A stretch of DNA of 64,000 nucleotides, taken from positions 69,030,108 to 69,094,107 of the forward strand of contig OX393577.1 of assembly GCA_947652605.1 (NCBI GenBank), in the 5' to 3' direction. Under the pieces are notes generated by a model that did no database searches, was not told where the DNA came from, and worked only from the letters and a program-made list of their open reading frames with translations. The position numbers and the translations under genes were made by a program. Origin of the DNA: Elmis aenea (taxonomy: Eukaryota; Arthropoda; Insecta; Coleoptera; Elmidae). This document shows, piece after piece, positions 53,563-64,000 of this stretch; the stretch's first letter is position 1, and each line of letters starts with the position of its first letter.

Positions 53563-56500
53563 AACTATATCTACAACGAAAGTGCGAATTTGCATAGGAG
53601 ACAATTCTATCTCAATAACTCTCAAGTTATTATCGGCCTTGTTTGTAAACATTTGATCTCTACTCGAAGTACAGCTCAAATTGGGCAAACAATTCCCGAC
53701 ATTCCACTGCAATCTTGCATTGTCTTCCAACCATTGATTGGCACCTAAAGTGGTTTCGCGTACAGACGATACGTTAAACAGGGTGAACAGTCCCTGAAAC
53801 GAAATATTTAAGGTCGCTTAAACCAACAAAAATTCAAACATTTACTTCTAGGTTGACGATAACGTTACCATTGGCCTCTTGCTTTTCCAAAATATGCTCC
53901 AGGCGTAGTAAAATCTTACCTTCTCCCCACGGTTCTAAGGTCAGGATTTGTACGTTGTCTGGTAAAGATTGGGCCAGTCCAGAAAACTAAAATCAGCATT
54001 TTTATACAAGGATTTAAGCAAATGTAACCGCTGTACTTCAAAATTCATTTTACTCTGCAAATTTGCTAGACTGAGATCGCTTGATGTGGCGTCACCTACG
54101 AAGACCCAGGGCGCAAGAACTTTTCTTTGCATTATTTCTCGTTGGTTTTTCCCGGCAGAACCATCTAAAAATAATTAATACTGAAGCCAAGACAAAAATT
54201 AAATCTTTTTCAATTTGAATTAATTTTAACAGCTCCGGTCCAAATTTTGATGAGCTTTTAAAAAAGGTAGTTTAAAAGTGTATCCAAATGTAGGTTATAT
54301 GACTGTTTAAAAATTTTGAGCGTTGCTTTGGGCCAAAATACATATAAAGTCCTTAATAGACAAGAAAGTTGTTGATTATCTATGGCTGATGTAAGGTCTA
54401 ATACAAAATGTAATGAGATCAGCATGTAGCTAGTAAAGAATTTCTTATGTAAGCGCTTTTAATTTTTTGATGTCTTTAAAAAATATAAAGCGAACAACTT
54501 GCCATTTCCAAAAACGCTGCTGCCCATTGTCAAATATTGTTGCCCTCTGGCCACTACAGCTCGCCCAAACTCTGTTTCGTTTAGACTCTCAGAAACACCA
54601 AATTCGTCATCACGCAGTAATCTTCTATGTACCTATTTCAACAAATTCTTGATAAAAAAGTATGTGCTTATTATGCAAAAAAAAAACAGTTCCATTACTT
54701 ACCATAATTTCCATGTCCCCATTTTTTAGGCTTCCTCCTCCTTGCGAACGATCAGTTAACACAAACATTTGATATTGTTTTGCTGTATCAACAATACCAA
54801 TAGCAGTGTTGATTGGATAATAGTTGGCCGTTGTAGGTTCTTCGTTCGTATAGTTATATGTTGCCCGATAATTTCTCCTCCTTTGCAAAAATTCCCTTCC
54901 GTTTGAATCAGTGTAAAAGATATCGTCGTTATTTAGACTGGTTTTAAAATATGATACAATTTCCTTGCCTTGATTATCACTGTAAAATTGGACCTGAACA
55001 AAAGGAGCAAAAGGATGGAAAAGTTTAGACTTACTCGGCAGGTATAGGTCCCACAAGCCAATCAAATTCTATGTGATTCTCCGTTTTGTACACTCTTATG
55101 ATCTGTTTAACCCAGCTGTTGAATTGTTGATGGGCTTCGTCAACTAGCTGACCTTTGAAAATAGTCGTAATCACACTGTCGTTGAACGGTGTTGCACTGG
55201 GAGTTTGGGCGTGAGGCCTGAAAACGTACGCCCCTGATGGTCGGCTTGATTCAGAATCACCTTTATTTCCTAGGTAATACATAATCTTCTGCTCTACGGA
55301 TTCAGTAACTTGGTTTACCGTTACGGTTTCGAGCAATCCACTTGCGGAATTAATGCTAGCGCCTATAATCTGAAAATGATAACGATTTTTAGGTTGATAA
55401 GGGGCAGTCCTACATCTCAGAGAGACACTTCAGAATAAAGCAGGATCATGTCAAGAAAAAAAGGGAAGAAATAGGTATCAAATATCAAAAATGTACTGGC
55501 TAATCGAAAGGAATTGCTCTCTGTCCCTACATATTAAACTTTTGCTTTACAAGCACATTTTAAAGCCTGTGTGGACATATGGGATATGGCTATGGGGATG
55601 CACCAAACAGAGTAACATTCAGATCATCCATAGATTCCAGAACAAAACGCTAAGAGAAACATCGCTGATGCACCTTGGTATTGCAGATATAGTGACATCA
55701 ACATAGACACTGTAAGCTGTAAGCATCACCATTAAGAAGTTTGCCAAGAGCCACGAAGAAAGGCTTCATCAACATGTAAACGTCGAGGCGATTCAGCTCC
55801 TGGACACTACAGGATTAGTAAGAAGACTCAAAAGGGTTCAACCATTTGATTTAGTTTAAGTACGAGTTTAAAAGCAGAGACTGTGCGGTAGTGTGCACGT
55901 TAATAATTAGTATACTTATATATTAGCAAACTAAGGACTGCTATTGGGTAACCCTTAGACTAAGTTTGAACATTATTAATTTAGGCTAAAATTAAACTGC
56001 TCGTTGGTCTCAAAGACCAGATTGCACTATTATAAACTCTATTAGGGTTTGACAAAGCCTTAACAAAAAATCATTAGAAAAATCAAGATAATTTTGCAAA
56101 ATGCTTCTTGGAATAGCAAAATTATCTTAAAACATATTTAATGGTGTTAATTTTATGGTGATGTTTCTAACCTGATTTCCTAAAGTATATTCGGTTGATG
56201 GTGTTATACTTCCAGAATCCCCTGGATTATTATTAGCCACATGGTAGAGCCTTAAGCCAAGTGCTGGTAAATTGTCGGCCAAAAACACCAAGTCAAATTT
56301 CGACGGTGTTATATTTTCAACGTAAGAAAAATCACCAATGCTTGGAGTGATCTGGAAGCTTACTTTTTTATCTATAACAAGAGCCATTGCAAAATAATGG
56401 AGGAGGCAAGTTATGTTTTGTCGTACTGTTAGGACCGGTGATCGTAAAATTCTTTGAGTTGACTGGTATCCGGATGTAATGAGATACAGGTCGACTAAGA

Positions 56501-58867
56501 GGATTGTAGACTGTCACCACGAATCGATTAGCTTGCGAGGGCGTGCAATGAGTGACGTTGCTCAAAAGACAAGACTGCAGGTTTAGGTTAACGGTAGCGG
56601 TGTCTGTGGAGATCTTATCGAGTAGCTTGCTAAAACGTAAAAAAAATCATATGAGCGAAGCAACTCTCCTTAAAATCACAGCACACTTACGAAACGATCG
56701 TATTTACTTTAGTATGACTTTTATCAATTGCTTTAGTTAAAAGTCTCGCGTAATCCTGAGCAACGTGTTGCTTCTCTGTTCCTGTAACAGCATCATGATG
56801 TTGCATGATTCCCATGGCTCTCCTCAAACTATCCAGGTTCCTATCAAAGCTTGCCGCGTTACTTCCAGCAAAACTTGTAAGGTGTTTGGTTACCTAAAGA
56901 AAATAACCTTTACCTTCCTCGTTCTCATTTGCTGTAGTAACCTACCTGCAGAATATTGTTTCCTTGCCGCTCCAATCGTTTCTGAGTCGGCCTAGAAACA
57001 TAATATCCGGTCCAATACGCGTGAGGATCGGAAGCATAGGGCATGAAATCGTCGGTTTTCAAGGGAAAATTAATTTTCTTAGAAGCAGATTCTTCGTTTA
57101 CGGATTTAAGGTAGCATGATGGCGTTGAGTAAAACAGATTTATTATTTTTCCGTCGGAAGTTTTGGGTTGAAAACGCGCAAAACCTCTGGAAAATAATAT
57201 TTAAAAATGTGTTTATACTAATCTGGAATTTTACTAACTCAATGAGTCTGTCCATGTTAATGAAGTATGCCATGCCAGCTTGGTAATGAAAATCGTCGCC
57301 CATAGTGATTATAATGTTGTTAGTTTGGTAATTTTTCGCTTGGTTTTTGATGAATTCAGCAAAAAATCCTACTTTTAGCTCCCAGTTGTAATCAGGGCTT
57401 TCTTCGTCATCAATAATTGGGTCATCACTGCAGTGAACTATGTCAAAACAATATCCCCCAGGTGCGCTATAATGGTTGTATAAGACATTCGTAAATAATT
57501 GGGACGAGTTGCCTAAAAAATTACTTTTGAACAACACACACTTTACCAGTAGATGAAAATTTTGTCTTGTCATACAGGTTTTTGATAATTATCCAATTAA
57601 ATTCATCGTCTTCAGAAAGTAAACATTGCATTACCTAGTGAAGCACTGCCTTGCCAAATCATTTCTGCTGTTTTCGTTGACATTCTTAAACTTTTTTCCC
57701 GATGATCTAATCTTGCAAAGAATACGCCATCAAATCCAAGCTGACTAAATATGGAAGCCATTTCGCGGCTGTGGCCAAAAGGATCTATCTGCCAACCAAT
57801 TTTTGGACGTCCACATTCTCCCAGACTTTCGTTCAAAAACCTGTTACATAAAAAGTTTTAATAAATTAAAAGCAATGAAACTATTATGTTATTAAATCAT
57901 TTTGCTACCTTAGCCCCCAGGTAAACTGATCAATAATTGAGTGATAATGAGTAGTAGCTTCATCATTCATACTTATTGCTCCACCAATCATTTCCAGTTG
58001 CCCGTTGTTAACCAATTCGACCAAGTGGCTTCTAGCAATGTCATCGTTGTCATCCCACCATTTCCAAAGAAACTCTGTTTCCACTTGAATGAACCTTAAA
58101 ACAATCAATTGCAAAACAACCTCCAAGAAAATGTTACAGATTTAGTGCTTTTAATCTATTTTTGTTTAGTACTTCAATTTTCTTTCAGTAAAAAATTTTA
58201 CAATAATTTTTCGGGCTAATTTTTGGGCACACAAGTACCTTCTGCTTGGGTTCCTCCGAAGTGCTCCAATAATTGTGTCAATTATATATTGCACTCCAGC
58301 CGTTTGAATGGAATTGCGATCTACAACAACAAAAATGTAATATTTAATAATTGCCATTAGTGGTCTTGGGTACGTACGTCCATAATAATACTGGTCCACA
58401 GTTTTAAGCCAACCAACATCGTCATGAGAATGTGGTACCATGTGCACATTCAATTTTGTTGGATCTGCAACTGGGCAAGCCTTTGACAAAATAAAATAGA
58501 TATTTGTAAAGAATCGTACATGTATTTTACAACATACAATTAATTAGACTTTTACAGCATAATAATGTTTAAAGTTGGAAGGTAGGAAAAAGACAAAATG
58601 ATGTTTTAAAAAGTTTAGGGCTTGTAATCTTATGCTTAAAAACATTTCGCCTATAAAAGTGTATGAAAAGAAATAAGAGATAAGAACCATAATGGTAAAA
58701 TCGAGGAAACTTTAGAATGATGCTGTAAAAAAAAACTGTATTCAAAATCTACTTACATCATAACCACACGTACCAGCTCTTGCCTTTTTGGCTTCGTCAA
58801 CGTAATTATTATTAGGTTTTCCAAAAACTGCACCCACTAGCAAAAAAAGCACTAAACAAAAATTCAT
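53554..58867 (-). CDS. Lysosomal alpha-mannosidase (GH38), complete, 16 exons
   Basis: The enzyme hydrolyses terminal alpha-mannose from N-glycans in lysosomes or, in some insects, the gut lumen. Exons (5' to 3'): 58867-58757, 58480-58378, 58320-58239, 58094-57909, 57840-57635, 57512-57239, 57186-56946, 56893-56691, 56629-56427, 56371-56172, 55369-55035, 54979-54703, 54632-54503, 54164-54037, 53986-53846, 53793-53554. All phases agree and give 1,019 residues, the usual family length. Residues 1-16 are a signal peptide. The zinc motif HSHDDVGW puts ligands at His56 and Asp58. QIDPFGHS gives the nucleophile Asp180, and QHHDAVTGT the last zinc ligand, His434. The C-terminal beta domains end with the PMQIRTF signature. 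Introns are mostly 50-70 bp; intron 10 contains a retrotransposon fragment and intron 13 starts with GC. No inactivating change was found. The closest alternative, Golgi mannosidase II, is unlikely because there is no type II anchor. Confidence 0.95.
54165..54502 (-). other. GC-AG intron 13 of the mannosidase gene
   Basis: Exon 13 ends GGAAATG and the intron begins GCAAGT, the consensus of the rare GC donor class. It ends TTTTTAG at 54,165. This is the only pairing that keeps the frame: exon 13 ends in phase 1 and exon 14 supplies AT to complete an Asp codon, joining [11 protein letters not shown] to [10 protein letters not shown]. No GT donor in the neighbourhood has the right phase. Confidence 0.75.
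55411..56070 (+). mobile_element. Jockey-type non-LTR retrotransposon, 3' fragment
   Basis: The + strand encodes the C-terminal end of a jockey-clade ORF2 (reverse transcriptase): [10 protein letters not shown], then [30 protein letters not shown] and RFQNKTLRE. After frameshifts near 55,650-55,730, the terminal part [11 protein letters not shown] to [11 protein letters not shown] reads to a TAA at about 55,858. The rest is probably 3' UTR; its end near 56,070 is a guess. The palm motifs are missing, so the copy is 5'-truncated and dead. It lies inside intron 10 of the mannosidase gene in the opposite orientation and explains most of that intron's unusual 802 bp. Confidence 0.85.
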
Positions 58868-59230
58868 ATTTTTCCGAATTAATTATCCTTCTGTGTTTTA
58901 AATAATTAGGTTACGTTCTATTTGGATTTAAGTTAAAGTACTAATATTCAAACATCAAGTACATAGTTTATATATTAGATAAGTTGAAGTGTGCTCGATA
59001 AAATGTATTAAACATGGATTAAAGTTCAATAAAAATATTGTAATAAGTGAGTACAACTTACATTGTTATTATTCAAGATAATTTCTTGAATGTGAAGTAA
59101 ATAATCGATTAAGGCCTGACTAGATTAACTTTAAATGAACCTAATAATATAAAAGTTCGGTTAACAATTATATTATACTAATATTGATATTTATTTAGCG
59201 ATTGGTTAATTATTTTACAATTATATTATA
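58868..59230. promoter_or_regulatory. Upstream region of the mannosidase gene with a TATA-like box
   Basis: About 360 bp of AT-rich sequence between the start codon and an interspersed repeat. On the minus strand TATATAAA occurs at 58,975-58,968, about 100 bp before the ATG, a plausible TATA box. No good arthropod initiator was seen at the expected distance, so the transcription start is unknown. Confidence 0.35.
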
Positions 59231-59500
59231 CAGGGTGTTTCTTAAATATTGCAAAAAAAATCAGGTGGTGATTCCTTATCGAAAATTGAGGGGGTCTTTC
59301 ATATAATTTTTTTCCTTGGACGTCTCCTTTCTGAGTTACAACCCCCTAAAGGGGAGCGTAAAATTAAGTTTTTATTTTATTATTTAAACAGAAAAATAGG
59401 CGTTTGCAAACGATTAATAAATAAAAACAACTATGTACACATTCGTTTGTTTAAATATTGTTTAAATTCATGGCACTCTATAGTTTCATAGGGACTTTTA
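59231..59500 (+). repeat. Interspersed repeat copy 2 (CAGGGTGTTT family)
   Basis: It starts CAGGGTGTTTCTTAAA after TTATATTATA and follows copy 1 (52,680) block by block: GATTCCTTATCG, GACGTCTCCT, GAGTTACA, CCCCTAAAGGGGAG and the TTTTATTTTATT run. Beyond about 59,390 the copies no longer align by eye. It contains a perfect 12-bp palindrome CGTTTGCAAACG at 59,401. It has the same orientation as copy 1, so the two are direct repeats on either side of the mannosidase gene. The open frame across it is fortuitous. Confidence 0.65.
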
Positions 59501-59604
59501 AATTAATTTTATTTGTTTTAAGCCTAAATATGTATCAAAATAAATACATTAAACCTTATATTATTGAAAGCAGATAAGAAGAGCTACGAAAAATTTAAAA
59601 CAAA

Positions 59605-60570
59605 TAGTTAAAATAAACTTTGAGAAAAAAAGCCTGCCATTGGATAGTTTTCACCAAAAATACTATCTGTGTGTGATGAAGATGGATTGTGGAAGTGAAC
59701 TGGGGTTTAAAAAAATATATTATAAAAGTTCATCTATTTATTACCAACACTCAGAAACAAAATTGCAAGCTAAGGCTAAGACTAATATCTGTAACACCAG
59801 CTGGCATTCTAGGGAACATTTGATAGATAACATAGAACTGCTAAATAATTTTAAATTATACTGTTTGTGCTATAGGGTAGTATTGTGAGCAGGTAGAGCG
59901 AAAAACTTTATTTAAAGACGCATTGTTGTTAAACGTTTGTTAAAAAGTAATTAATTAAATATGCGTTGTTAATGCAAAAGGTTCTTTTAACAAACAACAT
60001 TATTTGGGATCGTTATATATAATGCTTGCGTACCATTCCAAAGCTGCACCTTTTGCGTTATTGTGCACAAATGTTAATTCTAATAACCATTGCCCTGCAG
60101 GTACATTTGGTGGAAAATTAAGTGCATCTGGATTAACGTTGTACACATAATGGTCACCCTAAAAAAATTTAAAGTCTTGACCGTAAATAACTGATTTTTC
60201 CTGCAAAAACATAAACAAGCAACAAAAAGCAATTTTTTCTTGTCGGAATGCAATCCTAGTGTTATGACGCAACCTCGGTTTGTTTTTTAAATAAGCTTTT
60301 TTATTTTAATCAATAAATCTTTCAAAATATTAAATTTCAAATTTATTAAAAATTAGTTATAATTCGTATGAATTACAACAGTTATAGTTTCTTGAAAACT
60401 TAAACAAATACTTGTAATTTTGTAAGCTTCAAAAGATATTCCTAGGATCACAAAACAAATATGTAACAAAATTTTTTTCGTCGCCCATAATAGAAGAGTT
60501 TCTTAAGAATTTTTATCCAAATTAAGACATTTTTGTATTATTAATAACACACAAAAAAATGTATATTTAC
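59605..60570. repeat. Left copy of a diverged segmental duplication
   Basis: This stretch, from about CTTTGAG near 59,620 through the last exon and last intron of the DUF1091 gene, matches about 63,030-64,000 in the same orientation with an offset near 3,449 bp. Shared landmarks are TTATTACCAAC, CACCAGCTGGCATTCTAG, CTAAATAATTTTA, GTTAAACGTTTGTT, AATGCAAAAGGTTC and, in the intron, GTCGGAATGCAAT. The copies differ by many substitutions and indels, so the event is not recent. Confidence 0.85.
59907..59912 (-). terminator. Polyadenylation signal of the DUF1091 gene
   Basis: AATAAA on the minus strand about 90 bp after the stop codon, in CTTTAAATAAAGTTTTTCGC. The corresponding site in the duplicate (near 63,360) reads ATATAAAA, so the canonical hexamer is lost there. 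Confidence 0.55.
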
Positions 60571-61185
60571 CTTCATCATAGGGCAACTGACAAAATCAGA
60601 TTGATTGAATATTTTCTTCATATCAAAAAAATCTTTGGCAATAAATTTACAAAAAGGCACGTTAAATTCTACTGGGCCTTTTCTGTACTCGTTGCTTCTC
60701 TTTTGATAACCAATAACATGTATCTATAAAGTTAAAGATATTTTAAACAGCAAAAATCCAGAAACAAACAGTGATAAAAAAAAACGTTCGTACTTACAAT
60801 TAGATCATTGTCTTTAATCACGTCAAACTTTGTGGTGACACTCATGTTGAACGCGGCATCTGTACGATTAAATTTAAAAAATTTTGCGCCATTTACTTTC
60901 ATTAGATTCTCGTCGTAGGAAAAAAACTTTGCAAACTCATGTACAAATTTGTATGCAGTTTGCTAAAAATAATGAAGAATGAATAGTTCTCTGAAAACTG
61001 CTCTTTTCGCTTTCAGGACATATTTTTCGTTTCGCTTAACCCCCCAGTAAATACGTTATGGCAATGAAAGTTTTAAAACAAGCCGGAAGGTGCAAAAATA
61101 AAATTCGATAATCAGTACTTACAGTCGCCAAAAGCACAATTGCTTGCCCAAAAATAGTTACCAAAACTATGGCTATTATACGCAT
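60000..61185 (-). CDS. Secreted DUF1091 (MD-2-related) protein, four exons
   Basis: The exons are 61,185-61,123, 60,962-60,798, 60,723-60,571 and 60,158-60,000. All are joined in phase 0 with GT-AG introns, giving 179 residues. Exon 1 is just a signal peptide (MRIIAIVLV onward, residues 1-21). Exon 2 has the FNRT and T-K-F-D-V strands and exon 3 the HVIGYQKRSNEYRKG strand. Cysteines 101 (PFCKF) and 123 (SCPMMKGDHY) follow, then the FPPNVPAGQW motif. This order matches insect DUF1091 (Pfam PF06477) proteins, small extracellular proteins related to lipid-binding ML/MD-2 folds. Lipid or chemosensory binding is a family-level guess; no ligand can be told from sequence. It lies downstream of a long AT-rich stretch and has a tandem partner to its right. 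Confidence 0.75.
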
Positions 61186-61496
61186 TTTTAAACTGAAGTT
61201 TGTAAAGTCAACAATTCAAAACCAAGTTCATGAGTGGTTCTACAAATTCCAGCAATTACACTAATGAAATATCAAATTATATGAACTATTCATCGCAACC
61301 TGTTACAGATTGTACAGATTTTATCTTATTATTTGTTAAAATTTATCTACAAAAATACATGCTGTCCACACGAAGTGGCCTTAAAAGATGAAATAAAATG
61401 GATTTTCTTTGATTCGCCAAAAACTCGAAAATGAAAGAAATGAGGAAATCGTAACAAAGATAACAAATAATATTTCATAGAAGCAATTTCAAAAAA
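61186..61496. other. Upstream region of the DUF1091 gene
   Basis: AT-rich non-coding sequence. On the minus strand TTCAGTTT, an arthropod-like initiator (TCAGT), occurs just before the ATG and could place the transcription start very close to the start codon. No clear TATA box was seen. Confidence 0.3.
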
Positions 61497-61773
61497 ACCG
61501 CTTAGATGGCGAGGGCATGTCAACGGGATGCGAGAAGAAAAATTACAAGAAAAAATCTACGAATTGGAGACTAATACAACTACAGCGCTGACGCCCAAAG
61601 AGACGCGGAGGAGTAATGTAACAAAGGCAATGTCCTTAAGAGACTCACGTGAAGAAGAACGGCATGAAAGGAGGCAATGTCAACCAGAAACAGGAAGGCG
61701 ACCATGTGATTCCGAAACAATCATTATAAATATCCTTAAAATTAAGGAGAAGAAAACAAAAAAAATTCTTTAG
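61497..61773 (+). mobile_element. Remnant of a non-LTR retrotransposon ORF2 C-terminus
   Basis: The + strand reads PLRWRGHVNGMREEKLQEKI and continues open to 61,773. LRW-GH-(N)-RM followed by a charged K/R-rich tail is the typical end of endonuclease/reverse-transcriptase ORFs of insect LINEs. The tail here is unusually rich in E, R and K, and the GRPR-like motif is only weakly visible. Only this short piece survives, without upstream polymerase motifs. It is a relic; the exact clade is undetermined. Confidence 0.5.
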
Positions 61774-63030
61774 TATTTCTTGAATGAAGTTTTTACTAAA
61801 AAAGATGTAAAAAAGTTGTCTTTAGAATGACAATCGTCAGGAGTATCCCAATTTTCATTTTCACTATCATGTCCTTGAGTTCTTAAGATAATCTAGATGC
61901 CTGAAGGATTAGCTGTTTATAACACCTTATATATTATCTTTGAAATAGAAATCAAAAAACGGTACTACGCCTTTAATATTTTTAAAGCAATAAGGAGTAA
62001 AATCATGCTTTTTTGAATATGTTAGCTTAAAAATTTAATTAGCCAGCAACTAAATAGTTTAGCTTATTCGGTTTTTAATAATTTATACGTCCACAAATAA
62101 ATTGATATATCAAAACAACAAGTAAGACGACTTTTATACTAATAAGTTTTATTTTAGATTCTTAGCTAAAATTAGAATGAAATTGTACGTTTTTATTTTT
62201 GTATAGCATAAAACTATAGTCCTATTTCTTGTTAAAACAACTGTATAATTTTAAAGGTTAGTAAAATACAAATAGTTTAACCATATATTTAGAGCACCCG
62301 GTGTATTTATAACGTGATTTAAATTGTAATAGCAACGCACGATTGATTTTGTGCAGGGTAACTATATTTAATTAACCTGTAATCAAAATAAATAAAACGA
62401 TTATTTTGGAAGAGACATTAGTTTAACAATGATCATTACAAAAATTACCATGTAAAAAACAATATAACGTTTTTTGAACGTGCAGAAAGCCCATTACTGG
62501 ATTTTGATTGGGTTGTATTGTTTACGTATCTAGATTCATCTGTTATGAACAATGCGAAGAGAAAATTACAACTTAAAAAAGTTATGCACTGTAGCATGTT
62601 TAAAATGTCGCTGTTTTAAAATTTATTATTTTAGGTCGTACGGTCGTAGTCGACTGCAAATAAATATTTGTTATTACATAATCAATCTTCTTTTTTCTTC
62701 TTCTTTACTTTAAGATTTCGCCTTTTGGATCAGTCACCTGGTTTTATTGGACCGAGATATTTTTCCTTATGTCACCTCTGTTTTTTACAAGGTTTTAGTT
62801 TTTCGTGCGGTTCTCCGAAACTGTTGATGATCATTTCAAACAATATGCACAGGCCTACACACAAAGGGTGCGTGCAACGATAAATGACCAATTTTAAATT
62901 TTTTTGTAGACTGAGATATTTCTCCTTATAGCTTTTTGCTGTAGGAGATAACTAGCGATTTGCTATGCATTAATATCAAAAATTAGGCACCTTGCTTTTC
63001 ACGTAACACTAGCAAAAATAATAAATAAAA
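61774..63030. other. AT-rich intergenic region, nothing recognised
   Basis: About 1.25 kb with no supported gene. A 71-codon + strand open frame at 62,668-62,883 has no recognisable domain, begins in a T-rich run and has no visible splice partners, so I leave it uncalled. No known repeat was identified. Confidence 0.5.
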
Positions 63031-64000
63031 AATTAGATTAAACTTTGGAGTTAAGAAGTCTGTCTCTGGATAGTCTCCTCTATGTAATTTTCGCCAAAAA
63101 TACTTCTGAAAGTGATGAGGATAGATTGTAGAAGTAAACTGGGATTTAAAAAAAAAAAGATGAAAAGTTCATGTATTTATTACCAACCCTCTGATCAACA
63201 AATTCGTTAACTTACAAAAATGCAAGCTAAGACTACTATCTAGGACACCAGCTGGCATTCTAGTGAACATTTGATGGATAATATAGAAGTGCTAAATAAT
63301 TTTACATTAAACTATTTGTGCTAAAGGATAGTGTTGGGCGTAGATAGAGCGAAAAATTTTATATAAAAACGCATTTTCTTGTTAAACGTTTGTTGAAAAG
63401 TAATTAAATATGCAATGTTAATGCAAAAGGTTCGTTTAACAAAAACAATTATTTGGGATCATTATATATAATATTTGCGTACCATTCCAAAGTTGCTGCT
63501 TTTGCGTTATTGTGCATAAATGTTAGTTCCACTAACCATTTCCCTGAAGGTATATTTAGTGGAAAATTAATCATATTTGGACTAATGTTGTACACATAAT
63601 GGTCACCCTAAAAAAAATAGTTATATTGTCTGTTAACAACTGATTCTTCATGCAAAATACATAAAAACATAAACAAACAACCCAAAATCAATTATTTTTT
63701 TGTCGGAATGCAATACTAGTTTCATAACTCAACCTTGGTTGTTTTAAAATAAATCTTTCAAAAAACATAACATTTTATTAAAAATTAGTTATGTTATGAT
63801 GAGTTACAAAAAATATAGTTTATTTAAAACGTAATAATATCTCTGCAATTTCAGCAATAACATTGATATTTTTGTAATTTACGAAAGATATTTCCAAAAT
63901 CATAAAACAAACATTTGTAACACATTTTTTTCTTCGCCAAAAATAGCAAAGTTTCTTAAGAACTTTTGTCCAAGTTAAGCCATTTTTACTTTCGCCATAT
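63030..64000. repeat. Right copy of the segmental duplication (runs off the window)
   Basis: It matches 59,605 to about 60,550 (see the left copy). The last alignable part is the intron text TTTCTTAAGAACTTTTGTCCAA near 63,951, which corresponds to about 60,500 in the left copy. The remainder of the duplicated gene must lie beyond 64,000. Confidence 0.85.
63449..63607 (-). CDS. Last exon of a second DUF1091 gene (partial at window edge)
   Basis: The final exon is intact, with an acceptor TTTTTTTAG before GGTGACC, 52 codons and a TAA at 63,451-63,449. It has exactly the same length as exon 4 of the first gene. Of the 52 residues, 38 are identical (about 73%): GDHYVYN, the FPLNIPSGKW loop, ELTF-HNNAK and the IIYNDPK end are kept. 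No disabling change is present, and most differences are conservative, which suggests a working paralogue, but the upstream exons would lie beyond 64,000. Confidence 0.7.
   Translation of the reverse strand, partial: GDHYVYNISPNMINFPLNIPSGKWLVELTFMHNNAKAATLEWYANIIYNDPK

Noticed and set aside
53503..53748. Plus-strand 81-codon ORF
   Set aside because: It is the antisense shadow of mannosidase exon 16.
54467..54729. Two overlapping plus-strand ORFs
   Set aside because: They are antisense to mannosidase exons 12-13 and the adjoining introns and have no recognisable domain.
54960..55060. Frameshift between mannosidase exons 11 and 12
   Set aside because: It appears only if the acceptor at 54,994 is used. 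The acceptor ending at 54,980 restores phase and conserved residues.
56372..56426. Frameshift in the mannosidase near 56,380
   Set aside because: A 55-bp intron (GTACGA to TTATAG) explains the frame change exactly.
56552..56995. Plus-strand ORFs of 62 and 76 codons
   Set aside because: They are antisense shadows of mannosidase exons 7-9.
59640..59888. 82-codon plus-strand ORF
   Set aside because: It lies in the duplicated 3' flank of the DUF1091 gene. The second copy of this stretch is interrupted by stops and indels, so it is not a conserved coding frame.
62668..62883. 71-codon plus-strand ORF
   Set aside because: It starts in a phenylalanine-rich T run, with no domain, no splice partners and no second copy.

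Overview
The window looks like insect nuclear DNA, most likely from a beetle. This is an inference from AT-rich sequence, many 49-70 bp introns, a jockey-type retrotransposon remnant, and a secreted gene of the insect DUF1091 family. I cannot name the species. No bacterial or viral gene was recognised.

Layout. Positions 1 to about 51,290 are one satellite landscape with no genes. The monomer is 171 bp. Subfamily A runs on the + strand from 1 to 9,095. It is interrupted by a gap of exactly 200 N and resumes on the opposite strand from 9,296 to about 27,204. There, without a gap, the array flips back to the + strand and at the same point becomes subfamily B, which differs from A at about 16-18 diagnostic positions. 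Both subfamilies have higher-order repeats (HORs). In A, a 175-bp marker monomer recurs every 12, 12 and 16 monomers left of the gap and every 18, 19, 14, 18 and 13 monomers right of it. B shows 13-, 10-, 15- and 17-monomer periods. The B array decays over its last 1.5 kb and ends in a GT/GC microsatellite.

The remaining 12.7 kb is gene-bearing. Next to the satellite is a minus-strand fragment of a multi-spanning membrane protein that looks like a gustatory receptor without its C-terminal third. A complete lysosomal alpha-mannosidase follows on the minus strand (53,554-58,867). I could resolve it into 16 exons encoding 1,019 residues, including one GC-AG intron. Its 802-bp tenth intron holds a jockey-type 3' fragment. 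A relic of a second mannosidase C-terminus lies tail to tail with it on the + strand, and two direct copies of an interspersed repeat flank it. Further right is a four-exon secreted DUF1091 gene (60,000-61,185). A diverged tandem copy of its 3' half starts at about 63,030 and runs off the window.

The genes do not form an operon or an obvious shared pathway. Mannosidase and DUF1091 product both carry signal peptides and are secretory or lysosomal proteins. The main interest is genome architecture: two polarity reversals in a HOR satellite (one at a placeholder gap, one gap-free with a short palindrome), a gene cut off beside the satellite edge, and local duplications. I found no convincing evidence of a previously undescribed functional system.
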